Source: SZUA-309 sp050185825
Lineage (GTDB): Bacteria; Pseudomonadota; Gammaproteobacteria; Pseudomonadales; Azotimanducaceae
DNA length: 64,000 nt
Direction of reading: 5' to 3'
Assembly: GCA_050185825.1 (NCBI GenBank)
Contig: JBFWZA010000007.1
Span: 186,001-250,000, forward strand
The notes under the pieces: model-generated
What the model saw: only the letters and a program-made list of their open reading frames with translations
Databases searched by the model: none
Told to the model about the DNA's origin: nothing
In this document: piece after piece, positions 23,611 through 32,960 of the stretch
Position numbering within the stretch: position 1 is the first letter of the stretch
How the letters are laid out: every line of letters begins with the position of its first letter
Made by a program: the position numbers and the translations under genes

Positions 23611-24993
23611 ATGATTGAATATTTTCAACTGGTTGCAACGACTTTCTCGAGGTGGGCTTGGGGTCCGTGGCTGCTGGTGGTACTGCTCGGCGGCGGCTTC
23701 TTCTTTCTGGTCTACACCCGCTTCGCCCCGTTCCGGCACCTGCCGCACGCCTGGGCCCTGCTCAGAGGCCGCTACGACGATCCCGACGATCCCGGCCAGA
23801 TCAGCCACTTCCAGGCGCTGTCCTCGGCGCTGGCCGGCACCATCGGCATGGGCAACATCGCGGGGGTGGCGCTCGCCATCACCGTGGGCGGTCCGGGGAC
23901 CATCTTCTGGATGTGGATGACGGCCATTCTCGGCATCGCCACCAAGTTCTTCACCTGCTCGCTGGCCGTCATGTACCGCGGCCGCGACAGTGCCGGGGTG
24001 CTCCAGGGGGGGCCCATGTACGTGATCCGCGAAGCGCTGCACCCGCGCTTTCGCTTCCTCGCCTACTGGTTCGCCTTCTTCGGCCTCATCGGCGCCCTGC
24101 CCGCCCTGCAGGCCAACCAGCTGGTGCAGATCCTGCGCGACGTGGTGTTCATCGACCAGGGCTTTCTGGCCGCGGATGCAGACCCGTTCGGCTTCAATCT
24201 GGTCACGGGGCTTGCACTGACCGTGCTGTCCGCCACGGTGGTCTTCGGCGGTCTGCCGCGCATCGCCGCGGTGGCGAGCCGCATGGTGCCGTCCATGTCC
24301 GCCCTCTATCTCGGCACCACGGCGCTGGTGCTGGTGCTGAACGCCGACGCCCTGCCCGGAGTGCTCACCCTCATCGTCACGGACGCCTTCACCGGCGAGG
24401 CGGTAGGTGGGGGCGCGTTGCTGACCGTCATCCTCTACGGGGTGCAGCGGGGCGCGTACTCCAACGAGGCAGGCATCGGCACGGAAGCCCTGGCGCACGG
24501 CGCGGCTAAAACCCGCGAGCCCATCCGCGAGGGCCTGGTGGCCATGCTGGGACCGGTGGTGGATACCCTGCTCATCTGCACGGCCACCGCCTCGGTGATC
24601 CTGATCTCCGGCGTCTGGCAGGACGGCAGCACCGCCTCTGGCGTCACCCTCACCGCCGTCGCCTTCGAGCAGCTCCTTGGCCCGGCGGGAGTGATGGTGG
24701 TGTTCATCTGCGCCGTCTGCTTTGCCATCACCACCATCTTCACCTACTCGTTCTACGGCTCCCAGTGCGCGAGCTTCCTGTTCGGGGTCGGCGCGCAGGT
24801 GTACTACCGGTTCGTCTACGTCGGCTTCATCGTCGTGGCGAGCGTGGTGTCGCTGAAGGCGGCCATCAGCATCATCGACGGCGCCTTCGCCATGATGGCG
24901 ATCCCCACCATGTTCTCCGCCCTCCTGCTCGCGCCGCGGGTGAAGGCGGCCGCGAAGGTCTACTTCGCGGCTCTCGACAGCCCACCCCGGTAG
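23611..24993 (+). CDS. Alanine/glycine:cation symporter (AGCS) family protein
   Basis: 460 residues from ATG at 23611 (MIEYFQLVATTFSRWAWGPW) with GGAAG nearby. AGCS symporters import Ala or Gly with Na+ or H+. At least nine hydrophobic spans are visible, including the substrate/ion region ALSSALAGTIGMGNIAGVALAITVGGPGTIFWMW and the family hallmark VQRGAYSNEAGIGTEALAHGAAKT (about residues 274-297). The length agrees with the usual 450-480. Solitary gene; its 3' end overlaps that of the opposing nfi gene by 34 bp. Ion choice not decidable from this view. Confidence 0.88.
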   Translation: MIEYFQLVATTFSRWAWGPWLLVVLLGGGFFFLVYTRFAPFRHLPHAWALLRGRYDDPDDPGQISHFQALSSALAGTIGMGNIAGVALAITVGGPGTIFWMWMTAILGIATKFFTCSLAVMYRGRDSAGVLQGGPMYVIREALHPRFRFLAYWFAFFGLIGALPALQANQLVQILRDVVFIDQGFLAADADPFGFNLVTGLALTVLSATVVFGGLPRIAAVASRMVPSMSALYLGTTALVLVLNADALPGVLTLIVTDAFTGEAVGGGALLTVILYGVQRGAYSNEAGIGTEALAHGAAKTREPIREGLVAMLGPVVDTLLICTATASVILISGVWQDGSTASGVTLTAVAFEQLLGPAGVMVVFICAVCFAITTIFTYSFYGSQCASFLFGVGAQVYYRFVYVGFIVVASVVSLKAAISIIDGAFAMMAIPTMFSALLLAPRVKAAAKVYFAALDSPPR

Positions 24994-25667
24994 CGACCGG
25001 CCCGCTTGAAGCGTGCCACCTCGATGTCCGCCAGCCGGGTGGGTTCCGGCAGCCGGTAACCCGCGCCGCAGGCGAGCACCAGCCGTTCTGCCCCATCGAA
25101 GTCCGCCAGGTGCCCGGGGCTCACGTACAGGGGTCTGACCCCCGTCCGGGTGCGCAGCACGCTGCCGAGCCGCTCGCCGGTCTTTTCCGCCACGAGCGGG
25201 ACCGACGCACCCCGATGCTCCGGCACCGGCTCGTGACGTCCGGTCAGCCGCGACTTGGCGCAACCCACCGCCGGCCGCCCGACGATGACGCCGAGATGGG
25301 AGGCGATGCCGAAGCGCCGCGGATGCGCGATGCCCTGGCCGTCACAGAGGATGACGTCCACGGGACCCGCGATCCGGCGGACCACGGCAAGGAGCGCCGG
25401 CAGCTCCCGGAAGGAGAGCAGTCCCGGCACGTAGGGAAAGGTGAGCGGCACCGCCGCGCCCCGGGTTTCCAGCACCCTGCCCGCGGCCAGATCCCAGAGC
25501 ACCCCCACGGCCAGGACCCGATCGGCCTCGAAGGCGCAGTCCAGCCCCAGGACGTAACGGACCTCCGGCAGCGGCGACAGCACGACCCGGCCGGCAAGCC
25601 GGCGCTGTAAGGCCACGGCCTGAGCGGGCGAGAGATCGAAGCGATGTGGGAGGCGGGGAACGCGCAT
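24960..25667 (-). CDS. nfi: Endonuclease V
   Basis: 235 residues from ATG 25667 (MRVPRLPHRFDL). EndoV cuts one phosphodiester beyond deaminated bases (hypoxanthine) in DNA. Motifs seen: VLGLDCAFEADRVLAVGVLWDL (catalytic Asp), FRELPALLAVVRRI, LCDGQGIAHPRRFGIASHLGVI (the conserved DGxGxAHPRRxGxAxHLG) and the AKSRLTGR loop. Length agrees with the family. Tail-to-tail overlap with the AGCS gene. Confidence 0.92.
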   Translation of the reverse strand: MRVPRLPHRFDLSPAQAVALQRRLAGRVVLSPLPEVRYVLGLDCAFEADRVLAVGVLWDLAAGRVLETRGAAVPLTFPYVPGLLSFRELPALLAVVRRIAGPVDVILCDGQGIAHPRRFGIASHLGVIVGRPAVGCAKSRLTGRHEPVPEHRGASVPLVAEKTGERLGSVLRTRTGVRPLYVSPGHLADFDGAERLVLACGAGYRLPEPTRLADIEVARFKRAGRYRGGLSRAAK

Positions 25668-25777
25668 AACGAGGCATCGACGATCTGTGGAACCGCCCAC
25701 ATTACAGGCCTCGACAGGCCTCGTGACAATGCGCCAGCGGTTCCCTAGAGTGCTGGCAACCAGCTCACCACGATCTC

Positions 25778-28264
25778 ATGAGCCAATCGGACAGCACATC
25801 CCCCCTGTTCGTCGCCAGCTACGTGCCGCCGGCCGGGGTATACGACGAGTTTCTTGACCGAAGCGGCGTGCGCGCGCACTGGCGGTTCATGAGCGAGGTG
25901 CTCAATGACCCCCAGGGTCAGTGGGCTCAGGCACAGGACGAGAGCATCCAGCGGCTGCTGAGCGAGAGCTCGGTCATCTACTTTGCCGACGGCGCGCGAC
26001 GGCCCTGGGAGCTCGACGGCCTGCCCTACATCCTCGAGCCAGAGGAGTGGCAGCTCCTGGAGTCGGGCCTCCTGCAGCGCGCCCGGCTGCTGAACACCAT
26101 CGTCGCCGACCTCTACGGGCCGGCCTCCCTGCTCGAGGGCACCCTGCCTCAGGCGCTGGCATTCGCCAACCCGAATTACCTGCTTGCGAGCCGCGGTTAC
26201 CAGCCGCCGGACGGCATGTTTCTCACCCTGCTCTCCTTCGATCTGGGCCGTTCCCCGGACGGCCAGTGGCGGGTGCTCAGCAACCGCACGGAAGCGCCGT
26301 CCGGCCTTGGCTACGCGCTCGAGAACCGGATGATCATGTCCCGGTCCGTGCCCGACCTTTTCGAGCGGGGCAGCATCGCCCGCCTGGCGCACTTCTTCCG
26401 CAGCTACAGCGCCGCCGTGCAGGGCCTGGGCAGCCAGGCAGGCAGCAGCGACGGGCTGTCCGTCATCCTCTCCGGCGGGGTGGACGAGTCCACCTACTTC
26501 GAGCAGGCCTTCCTCGGCCGCTACCTGGGCTTCCCCATCGTCGAAGGCGCAGACCTCACGGTGCGCCAGGGTCATGTCTATCTGAAGACGCTGGAGGGCC
26601 TGAAGCCGGTCAACCTGATCATGCGCCACGTGGAGTCCGACCTGACCGATCCCATGGAGCTGGACGCTCAGTCCATGCTCGGTGCCCCGGGACTGCTCAG
26701 GGTGGCGAGCCGCGGTCAGGTGATGGTGGCCAACGCCATCGGCAGCGGCGTGGTGGAGAACGATGCCATCATGAGCTTCCTGCCGGGGCTGTGCGAGCTG
26801 CTGCTCGGCGAGACGCTCGAGCTGCCGAGCCTGGCCAGCTGGTGGTGCGGACAGCCCGACGCGCTCAGCTACGTCACGGAGCACCTGGACAGCCTGGTCA
26901 TCCGAAATGCCTTCGAGCGCAAACCGCTGCTTGCGACCAGCGTCGAGAGCTATCTGTCCCCCGACGTGAACGGCGAGGATCCCCGCGCCCTGAAGGAGTC
27001 CATCCGCCGCTCGCCCTACGCGTACGTCGGCCGGGAGCCCATCCGCCTCTCCACCGTGCCGTGCTGGAACGCGGCCGGCTACTGGGAACCGGCACCGATG
27101 ACGCTGCGCCTGTTCGTGGCCGCCACCACGGAGGGCTACCAGGTACTGCCCGGTGGTCTGGTGCGGGTCGCCACGTCGGACGGCAACGTCAGCAAGGACG
27201 CCTGGCTGCCGCGCCACCGCGGCGACCAGATTACCCGGCTGCCGGCCACTACCCTGCCTACCCGGCGCAGCGATCGCGACCTGCCAAGCCGCACGGCGGA
27301 CGACCTGTTCTGGCTCGGCCGCTATCTGGAGCGGACCGAAGGGGCCATTCGCCTCTATCGATCCCTGTTCCGCTACATCAACGGCGAGGGGGATTTCTCG
27401 GATCAGCCGGTGGCGCTCGACATTCTGACGCGGCTCCTCGCCTCGCTGGACTATCTGTCGCCCCATCGCGCCCGCCGGGCCGCCAGCGCCGGCCGGCTGG
27501 CGGTGGAGCAGGAAATGTGGACGATCCTCTTCGACCCGGAGAGCGAGGACGGGCTCGCCAAGGTGCTGGCCCACGTCAACCGCACCGCCGAGCACGTGCG
27601 CGAACGGCTCTCCCGCGATGCCTGGCGGCTGTTCGAGAGTCTGCGCCAGGCGCCGCAGCTGCGCTGGCGGGTGCACACGGCGGCGGATGCCGTCCGCCTG
27701 CTCGACGAGCTCGTCGAGAAGCTCTCGGCGCTGAACGGCCAGATCCACGAGAACATGACGCGCGGCTACGGCTGGCGGATGCTGGACGCGGGCCGGCGGC
27801 TGGAGCGGGCCCTGTACCTGATCCGCGTGGTCCGCGAGCTCTGCACCCGCGAGCCGCAGGCACCCGGGGCGCTGGCTTTGCTGCTTGACGCCTCCGACAG
27901 CGCGCTGACTCACCGCACCCGATACCAGACCAATCCCACCCTGGTGACGGCGCTCGACCTGCTGCTCACGGACAGCTCCAATCCGCGTGGCCTGATCCAT
28001 CAGGTGGAGTCGTTGCAGGACCATCTGACCACCATGCCGAAGACCAGCGCCGAGCAGGAGCTGTCGGATGCGGAGCGACTGCTGCTCGCCGCGCACACGG
28101 ACCTGGCGCTGGCCGACATGGAGAAGCTCACCGCAGTGGTCAGCAAATCGGGGATCCGCAATCACCTCAACCGCCTGCTCAAGCGCACGGAAGACAACCT
28201 CTTCGCGCTGCAGTCCGTCATGACCAAGACCTACTTCGACCCGAGCGTCGCGCACCGGCACTGA
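25778..28264 (+). CDS. Circularly permuted ATP-grasp and alpha-E domain fusion protein
   Basis: 828 residues, with two domains in one chain. Residues about 1-480 are the circularly permuted ATP-grasp type 2 domain (DUF404/DUF407): YDEFLDRSGVRAHWR, YGPASLLEGTLPQALAFANPNYL, NRTEAPSGLGYALENRMIMS and SPYAYVGREPIRLSTVPCW. Residues about 500-815 are the alpha-E domain (DUF403): ADDLFWLGRYLERTEGAIRLYR, LRQAPQLRWRVHTAADAV and RGLIHQVESLQDHLTTM. In many proteobacteria these are encoded separately next to a transglutaminase gene, as here; the trio is thought to make or modify an unknown peptide. The next gene is 3 bp away. Confidence 0.9.
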   Translation: MSQSDSTSPLFVASYVPPAGVYDEFLDRSGVRAHWRFMSEVLNDPQGQWAQAQDESIQRLLSESSVIYFADGARRPWELDGLPYILEPEEWQLLESGLLQRARLLNTIVADLYGPASLLEGTLPQALAFANPNYLLASRGYQPPDGMFLTLLSFDLGRSPDGQWRVLSNRTEAPSGLGYALENRMIMSRSVPDLFERGSIARLAHFFRSYSAAVQGLGSQAGSSDGLSVILSGGVDESTYFEQAFLGRYLGFPIVEGADLTVRQGHVYLKTLEGLKPVNLIMRHVESDLTDPMELDAQSMLGAPGLLRVASRGQVMVANAIGSGVVENDAIMSFLPGLCELLLGETLELPSLASWWCGQPDALSYVTEHLDSLVIRNAFERKPLLATSVESYLSPDVNGEDPRALKESIRRSPYAYVGREPIRLSTVPCWNAAGYWEPAPMTLRLFVAATTEGYQVLPGGLVRVATSDGNVSKDAWLPRHRGDQITRLPATTLPTRRSDRDLPSRTADDLFWLGRYLERTEGAIRLYRSLFRYINGEGDFSDQPVALDILTRLLASLDYLSPHRARRAASAGRLAVEQEMWTILFDPESEDGLAKVLAHVNRTAEHVRERLSRDAWRLFESLRQAPQLRWRVHTAADAVRLLDELVEKLSALNGQIHENMTRGYGWRMLDAGRRLERALYLIRVVRELCTREPQAPGALALLLDASDSALTHRTRYQTNPTLVTALDLLLTDSSNPRGLIHQVESLQDHLTTMPKTSAEQELSDAERLLLAAHTDLALADMEKLTAVVSKSGIRNHLNRLLKRTEDNLFALQSVMTKTYFDPSVAHRH

Positions 28265-28267
28265 GCC

Positions 28268-29137
28268 ATGGACTACACGATCCGGCACTCCACCCACTAT
28301 CAGTACGAGCATCCGGTGGGGAGCTCCTATCAGTCGCTGCACCTGACGCCCCGCCAGTCCGCCCGGCAGACGGTGAGCCACGCGAACATCCAGGTATCGC
28401 CAACGCCGCTCAACCTGGAAACCCGTCCGGACTTCTTCGGCAATCAGGTTACGGACGTCTTCCTCCGCGACCCCCACGACGAGCTGGTCATCCTCGCCGA
28501 GTCGCGGGTGAGCGTGTGGGCAGTGGAGAACGTGCTCCTGGACCTGAGCCCGAGCTGGGAGCAGACGGCGGTGCTGGCCAGGCAGTGCCGCTCGGAGGAT
28601 GCCCGGGAGGCCGGCCGCTTCTGCTTCCCCTCACCGCACATCACCATCGACGGCGCTTACGACTATGCGGCCGGCCTGATGGCGCCAGGCAAGCCGCTCC
28701 TGCGCCTGGCGATGGAGCTGACGGAGAAGATCTACGCGGACTTCGAGTACCGGGGCGGGGTCACCGAGGTCTACACACCGATTCCGGACGTGCTGGAATC
28801 CCGGGCGGGTGTCTGTCAGGACTTCGCGCACCTCGGCATCGCCTGCCTGCGGGCATACGGTCTGCCCGCGCGCTACGTCAGCGGCTACCTGCTGACCAGG
28901 CCGCCGGAAGGCCAGCCACGGCTGACGGGTGCGGATGCTTCCCACGCCTGGTTCTCGGTGTGGTGCCCGGAGTTCGGCTGGGTCGATTTCGATCCCACCA
29001 ACAACCTGCAGACGCAGACCGAGCACATCACGCTGGGCTGGGGGCGCGACTACAGCGATGTGAGCCCGACCCGTGGTTACATCCACGGCGGCGGTAACCA
29101 GACACTGAACGTGGCCGTGGACGTGATCCCGGTCTGA
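28268..29137 (+). CDS. Transglutaminase-like cysteine peptidase/ligase
   Basis: 289 residues, forming an operon with the ATP-grasp/alpha-E protein 3 bp upstream. An N-terminal bacterial transglutaminase-associated domain (MDYTIRHSTHYQYEHPVGSSYQSLHLTPR) precedes the catalytic core. The triad is visible: Cys in ESRAGVCQDFAHLGIACLR, His in GADASHAWFSVWCPEFGWVDF and Asp in DFDPTNN. Membrane segments are absent, so it is cytosolic. The exact acyl substrate is unknown. Confidence 0.9.
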   Translation: MDYTIRHSTHYQYEHPVGSSYQSLHLTPRQSARQTVSHANIQVSPTPLNLETRPDFFGNQVTDVFLRDPHDELVILAESRVSVWAVENVLLDLSPSWEQTAVLARQCRSEDAREAGRFCFPSPHITIDGAYDYAAGLMAPGKPLLRLAMELTEKIYADFEYRGGVTEVYTPIPDVLESRAGVCQDFAHLGIACLRAYGLPARYVSGYLLTRPPEGQPRLTGADASHAWFSVWCPEFGWVDFDPTNNLQTQTEHITLGWGRDYSDVSPTRGYIHGGGNQTLNVAVDVIPV

Positions 29138-29160
29138 GACCTAGGGAGGAGGAACAGGGG

Positions 29161-31116
29161 ATGGAGAAGACGGCGCTCAGCGACGCGCAGAAGGCGGCGA
29201 AACCCGCCTCGCCACATACCATCACGTTCAATCGCCGTTACCGTGACGAGCTGCCGTTCGAGGACGTCGCCAGCTTCGAGAATGCCCGGCGCGGCTTCAT
29301 CGCGACCCTGGATCCGCTCGTCATCCCGCGGGACGGTGCCCGGCGGCCGGCCTACGACCTCTCGGGCGTGGGCTTTCTCGACGGCGACTGCCCGGACACC
29401 GTGAACCCGAGCCTCTGGCGGCAGGCGCAGCTCAACGCGCTGCACCACGGGCTGTACGAGGTCACCGACGGCATCTATCAGGTGCGCTCCTTCGATATCG
29501 CCAACATGACCCTGATCCGCGGCGAGGTGGGCTGGATCGTCGTCGACCCGCTGACCTGCAACGAGTCGGCGGCCGCGGCGCTGGCGCTGGCAAACACCCA
29601 CCTCGGCGAGCGGCCGGTGGTGGCCGTGATCCACACCCACTCCCATGTGGATCACTTCGCGGGCGTGCTCGGCGTGGTTCGCGCCGAGGACGTGGCCTCG
29701 GGCAGGGTCACGGTGGTGGCGCCCGAGCACTTCGTGGACGAGGCCCTGTCCGAGAACGTGCTGGCCGGCAACGCGATGGGCCGCCGCGCCACCTACATGT
29801 ACGGCAACCTGCTTACGCCCTCGCCCACCGGCTTCGTCTCCACCGGTCTCGGCGCCTCGCTGTCCATGGGCACCACGTCGTTCGTGGTGCCGAACGACAT
29901 CGTCCGGGAGACCGGCGAGCGCCGGGTGCTGGACGGGGTGGAGATCGAATTCCAGATGACGCCGGGCACGGAAGCGCCGGCCGAGTTCGTCTTCTACCTG
30001 CCCGGCTTCAAGGCCCTGTGCATGTCCGAGATCACCTCCCACCACCTGCACAACGTCTACACCCTGCGCGGTGCCCAGGTGCGCGACGCGCTCGCCTGGA
30101 GCGAGCAGATCAACGAGTCCATCGACCGCTACGGCAGCGACCTCGAGATCCAGTTCGCGAGCCACCACTGGCCGATCTGGGGGCGGCAGAACGTGCTCGA
30201 GTATCTGCGCGCCCAGCGGGACCTGTACCGCTACCTGCACGACCAGGTGCTCCGGCTCGCCAACCAGGGCTACAACCCGGAGGAGATCGCCGAGGCGATC
30301 CGGCTGCCGGACCACCTCGCGCACAACTTCTCCAACCGCGGCTACTACGGCACCGTGCATCACAATGCCAAGGCCGTGTACGTGAAGTACCTCGGTTTCT
30401 TCGACGGCAATCCGGCCAACATCCAGCCTCACCCACCGGCCGCCGCCGGCGCGCGCTACGTCGAGTTCATGGGTGGCGCGGACGCGGTGGTGACAAAGGC
30501 GCGCCGCTCTTTCGAGTCGGGCGACTACCGCTGGGTGGCCGAGGTGCTGAACCACGTGGTGATGAGCGATCCCGACCACGCGGACGCCCGCGCGTTGCTC
30601 GCGGACGCGCTGGAGCAGCTCGGCTATCAGTCGGAGTCCGCGGTCTGGCGCAACTTCTACCTCTGCGGCGCGCTCGAGCTGCGTAACCCCGTGGAGACCC
30701 AGTCCACGTTCGCGCCGAGCGCCGGCATGGCCAGACAGATCCCGCTGGCTCACCTGTTCCGGACGCTGGCCGTTCGCCTCAACGGTCCGCGGGCATCGAC
30801 GCAGACCATCAGCATCCACCTCCGGTTCACCGACACGGGAGCGCAATGGCGGCTTCAGATGGACCGCGGCGTGCTGCATGCCTTTCCCGTCGAGGCGGGC
30901 GGGTCTGCTGACAATCCGGCCGACGCCACGCTGATGCTCTCCGAGCCGGATTTCAAGGCGCTGATGGTCGGGCTGGAAACCGGACCCGCACTCATGGAGG
31001 CCGGGAAGCTCGGCATCGACGGGGACGCCCAGGCGCTGGCGCGCCTGGTGGCGCTGTTCGACCCGTTTCCGCGCCGCTACCCCATCGTCACGCCACGACC
31101 ACCCGTCGCGGGCTGA
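29161..31116 (+). CDS. Metallo-beta-lactamase-fold alkylsulfatase (SdsA1-like)
   Basis: 651 residues, the usual length for SdsA1/YjcS-type alkylsulfatases, which hydrolyse sodium dodecyl sulfate and related esters to alcohol and sulfate. The Zn2+ site HTHSHVDHFAGVLG (about residues 159-172) is present. EFQMTPGTEAPAEFVFYLP and CMSEITSHHLHNVYTLRGAQVRDAL are family blocks. The middle portion is the helical dimerisation domain, and the C-terminal about 130 residues form the SCP2-like domain (QTISIHLRFTDTG, LMLSEPDFKALMVGLE). Strong RBS AGGAGGAACAGGGG precedes the ATG. No signal peptide. Confidence 0.9.
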   Translation: MEKTALSDAQKAAKPASPHTITFNRRYRDELPFEDVASFENARRGFIATLDPLVIPRDGARRPAYDLSGVGFLDGDCPDTVNPSLWRQAQLNALHHGLYEVTDGIYQVRSFDIANMTLIRGEVGWIVVDPLTCNESAAAALALANTHLGERPVVAVIHTHSHVDHFAGVLGVVRAEDVASGRVTVVAPEHFVDEALSENVLAGNAMGRRATYMYGNLLTPSPTGFVSTGLGASLSMGTTSFVVPNDIVRETGERRVLDGVEIEFQMTPGTEAPAEFVFYLPGFKALCMSEITSHHLHNVYTLRGAQVRDALAWSEQINESIDRYGSDLEIQFASHHWPIWGRQNVLEYLRAQRDLYRYLHDQVLRLANQGYNPEEIAEAIRLPDHLAHNFSNRGYYGTVHHNAKAVYVKYLGFFDGNPANIQPHPPAAAGARYVEFMGGADAVVTKARRSFESGDYRWVAEVLNHVVMSDPDHADARALLADALEQLGYQSESAVWRNFYLCGALELRNPVETQSTFAPSAGMARQIPLAHLFRTLAVRLNGPRASTQTISIHLRFTDTGAQWRLQMDRGVLHAFPVEAGGSADNPADATLMLSEPDFKALMVGLETGPALMEAGKLGIDGDAQALARLVALFDPFPRRYPIVTPRPPVAG

Positions 31117-31127
31117 GGCAGCGTTGC

Positions 31128-32954
31128 TCAGAGCAGGCTGAGCAGCTCCCCGGAGAACAGAACGGCGAGCCCGGCAAGGCCGAGGAGCATCCGCGCGATC
31201 GTTCCCTCCAGCCGTCCCCAGCCCTGCAGATACCCCTGCAGCCCGGCGATCAGCAGCCAGATGCCGAGCACGGATCGAGCCACGGCGAACGCGACCGCCG
31301 CCGGGCTGCCGTCGAGCAGCAGGCGGGCATCCAGCACGAACACGAACGGAATGAAGTAGATTACGCTGCCGAGGCGCATGGCCGCGAAGCCGGTGCGGAT
31401 GGGATTCGCGCCGGCAATGCTGGCCGCCGCGAAGGCGCCGAGCGCCACCGGCGGTGTGATGAAGGACAGCATGGCCCAGTAGAGGATGAACAGGTGCACG
31501 CCGATGGGATCGAGGCCGCCGCCGACCAGGGCGGGCGCCAGCACCACGGCGAGAAAGATGTAGGCCGCCGTCACCGTCATGCCGATGCCGAGCACGAAGC
31601 TGGTGGCGGCCCCCATCAGCAGGAGCAGCACGGTGCTGTCGCCGGCAATGAACAGCAGGTCGTTGACCAGGGTGCCCGCCAGCCCGGTCACCGACAGCGC
31701 GCCGACGATGAGGCCCACCCCCGCAAGGATGGTGCCGAGCTCCACCAGCAGCCGCCCGGTCGACACCAGGAACTCGCCTGCCCGGCGCCAGGACCAGCGG
31801 TGTGCGGGTGTGAGCTGGTTGAGTACCAGCAGCGCCAGCGTCGCCAGGTACGGCGCCACGGCCTCGCGCTGCATCACCAGCAGCAGAAAGATCAGCAGCG
31901 CGAAGGCGCCCAGATAGTGCCAGCCTTCGGCGAGCACGCTGCGCACGGCGGGCAGCTCGGCGGCGTCCACACCGCGCAGGCCATCACGTCCGGCCGTGGC
32001 GTCGATCTGCAGGAACAGGCCGCCGAAGTAGAGCAGCGCCGGCACCGCGGCCGCCAGCGCCACCTGGTAGTAAGGCACTTCCAGGAACGTCGCCATCACG
32101 AACGCCGTGGAGCCCATGATGGGCGGCAGCAGCACGCCCCCGGTGGAGGCACAGGCCTCCACGCCGGCCGCCACCGTCGCGGGAATGCCCACCCGCTTCA
32201 TGGCCGGAATGGTGAGCTGACCAGTGGTGAGGACGTTGGTCACCACGCTGCCGCTCATGGACCCCATCAGGCCGCTGGCGAAGATGGCCACCTTGGCGGG
32301 CCCGCCCCGCACGTGGCCGAGCAGCGCGAAGGCCAGATTCAGGAAGAACACACCGCCGCCGGTGAACTGCAGGGCGATGCCGAACAGCAGGAAGCCGATC
32401 ACGAGGTTGGCAAACGCCCTGAACGGCAGGCCGAAGATGCTCTCGATGGAGAGCGCGTGGTAGGCGGCCGCCTCGGACAGCGTCGACGGCAGGCCCGACA
32501 GCGGCCCGGGCAAATACTCCGTGACGAGCGGCAGCACGGAGAACAGCGCCGCGATGACGAACAGCGACCAGCCCGCCGTTCGCCGCACGGCCTCCAGCAG
32601 CAGGCCCCAGAGCAGCACGCAGACGGCGGTCACCGCTTCCGGTGCGCCGAACTCCCAGCCCTCGTCGAGGATCTGCTCGGCGTGCATGAACAGGTAACCA
32701 CACGCCCCGACGGCCGCCAGCGCCAGAGCCTCGTCGAGAAACCGCAGCCGCCGGTAGTTGACGAAGGCGAGCGGCAGCAGCACCCCGAGCAGGGCGAAGA
32801 AGTAGTGAGTCTCGATCCGTATCCAGGGCTCGAGCAGCTGCACACCGCCGAGCAGGCGCAGCTGATCCACCGCCAGGAACAGCGCGACCACCGCGGCGAT
32901 GGCGGTGATCGTGTCCGTGACCTTGTGAGCGGCCCTTGCCGGCGCTTCGACCAT
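31128..32954 (-). CDS. TRAP transporter fused permease (DctQM type)
   Basis: 608 residues with many hydrophobic helices. The N-terminal part (about residues 1-170) is the small permease DctQ-like unit and the remainder DctM-like (GPAKVAIFASGLMGSMSGSVVTNVLTTGQLTIPAMKRVGIPATVAAGVEACASTGGVLLPPIMGSTAFVMATFL is the hallmark of TAXI-type TRAP 4TM/12TM fused subunits). It imports a solute delivered by the binding protein encoded 6 bp upstream, probably a carboxylate, using an ion gradient. Operon with that gene. Confidence 0.9.
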   Translation of the reverse strand: MVEAPARAAHKVTDTITAIAAVVALFLAVDQLRLLGGVQLLEPWIRIETHYFFALLGVLLPLAFVNYRRLRFLDEALALAAVGACGYLFMHAEQILDEGWEFGAPEAVTAVCVLLWGLLLEAVRRTAGWSLFVIAALFSVLPLVTEYLPGPLSGLPSTLSEAAAYHALSIESIFGLPFRAFANLVIGFLLFGIALQFTGGGVFFLNLAFALLGHVRGGPAKVAIFASGLMGSMSGSVVTNVLTTGQLTIPAMKRVGIPATVAAGVEACASTGGVLLPPIMGSTAFVMATFLEVPYYQVALAAAVPALLYFGGLFLQIDATAGRDGLRGVDAAELPAVRSVLAEGWHYLGAFALLIFLLLVMQREAVAPYLATLALLVLNQLTPAHRWSWRRAGEFLVSTGRLLVELGTILAGVGLIVGALSVTGLAGTLVNDLLFIAGDSTVLLLLMGAATSFVLGIGMTVTAAYIFLAVVLAPALVGGGLDPIGVHLFILYWAMLSFITPPVALGAFAAASIAGANPIRTGFAAMRLGSVIYFIPFVFVLDARLLLDGSPAAVAFAVARSVLGIWLLIAGLQGYLQGWGRLEGTIARMLLGLAGLAVLFSGELLSLL

Positions 32955-32960
32955 GTCCGC

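Noticed and set aside
25745..28477. A 910-residue minus-strand ORF opposite the ATP-grasp protein
   Set aside because: It is a GC-rich shadow of the plus-strand gene, which has clear family motifs. The same applies to the long antisense ORFs over mfd, nqr, korA and the TRAP genes.
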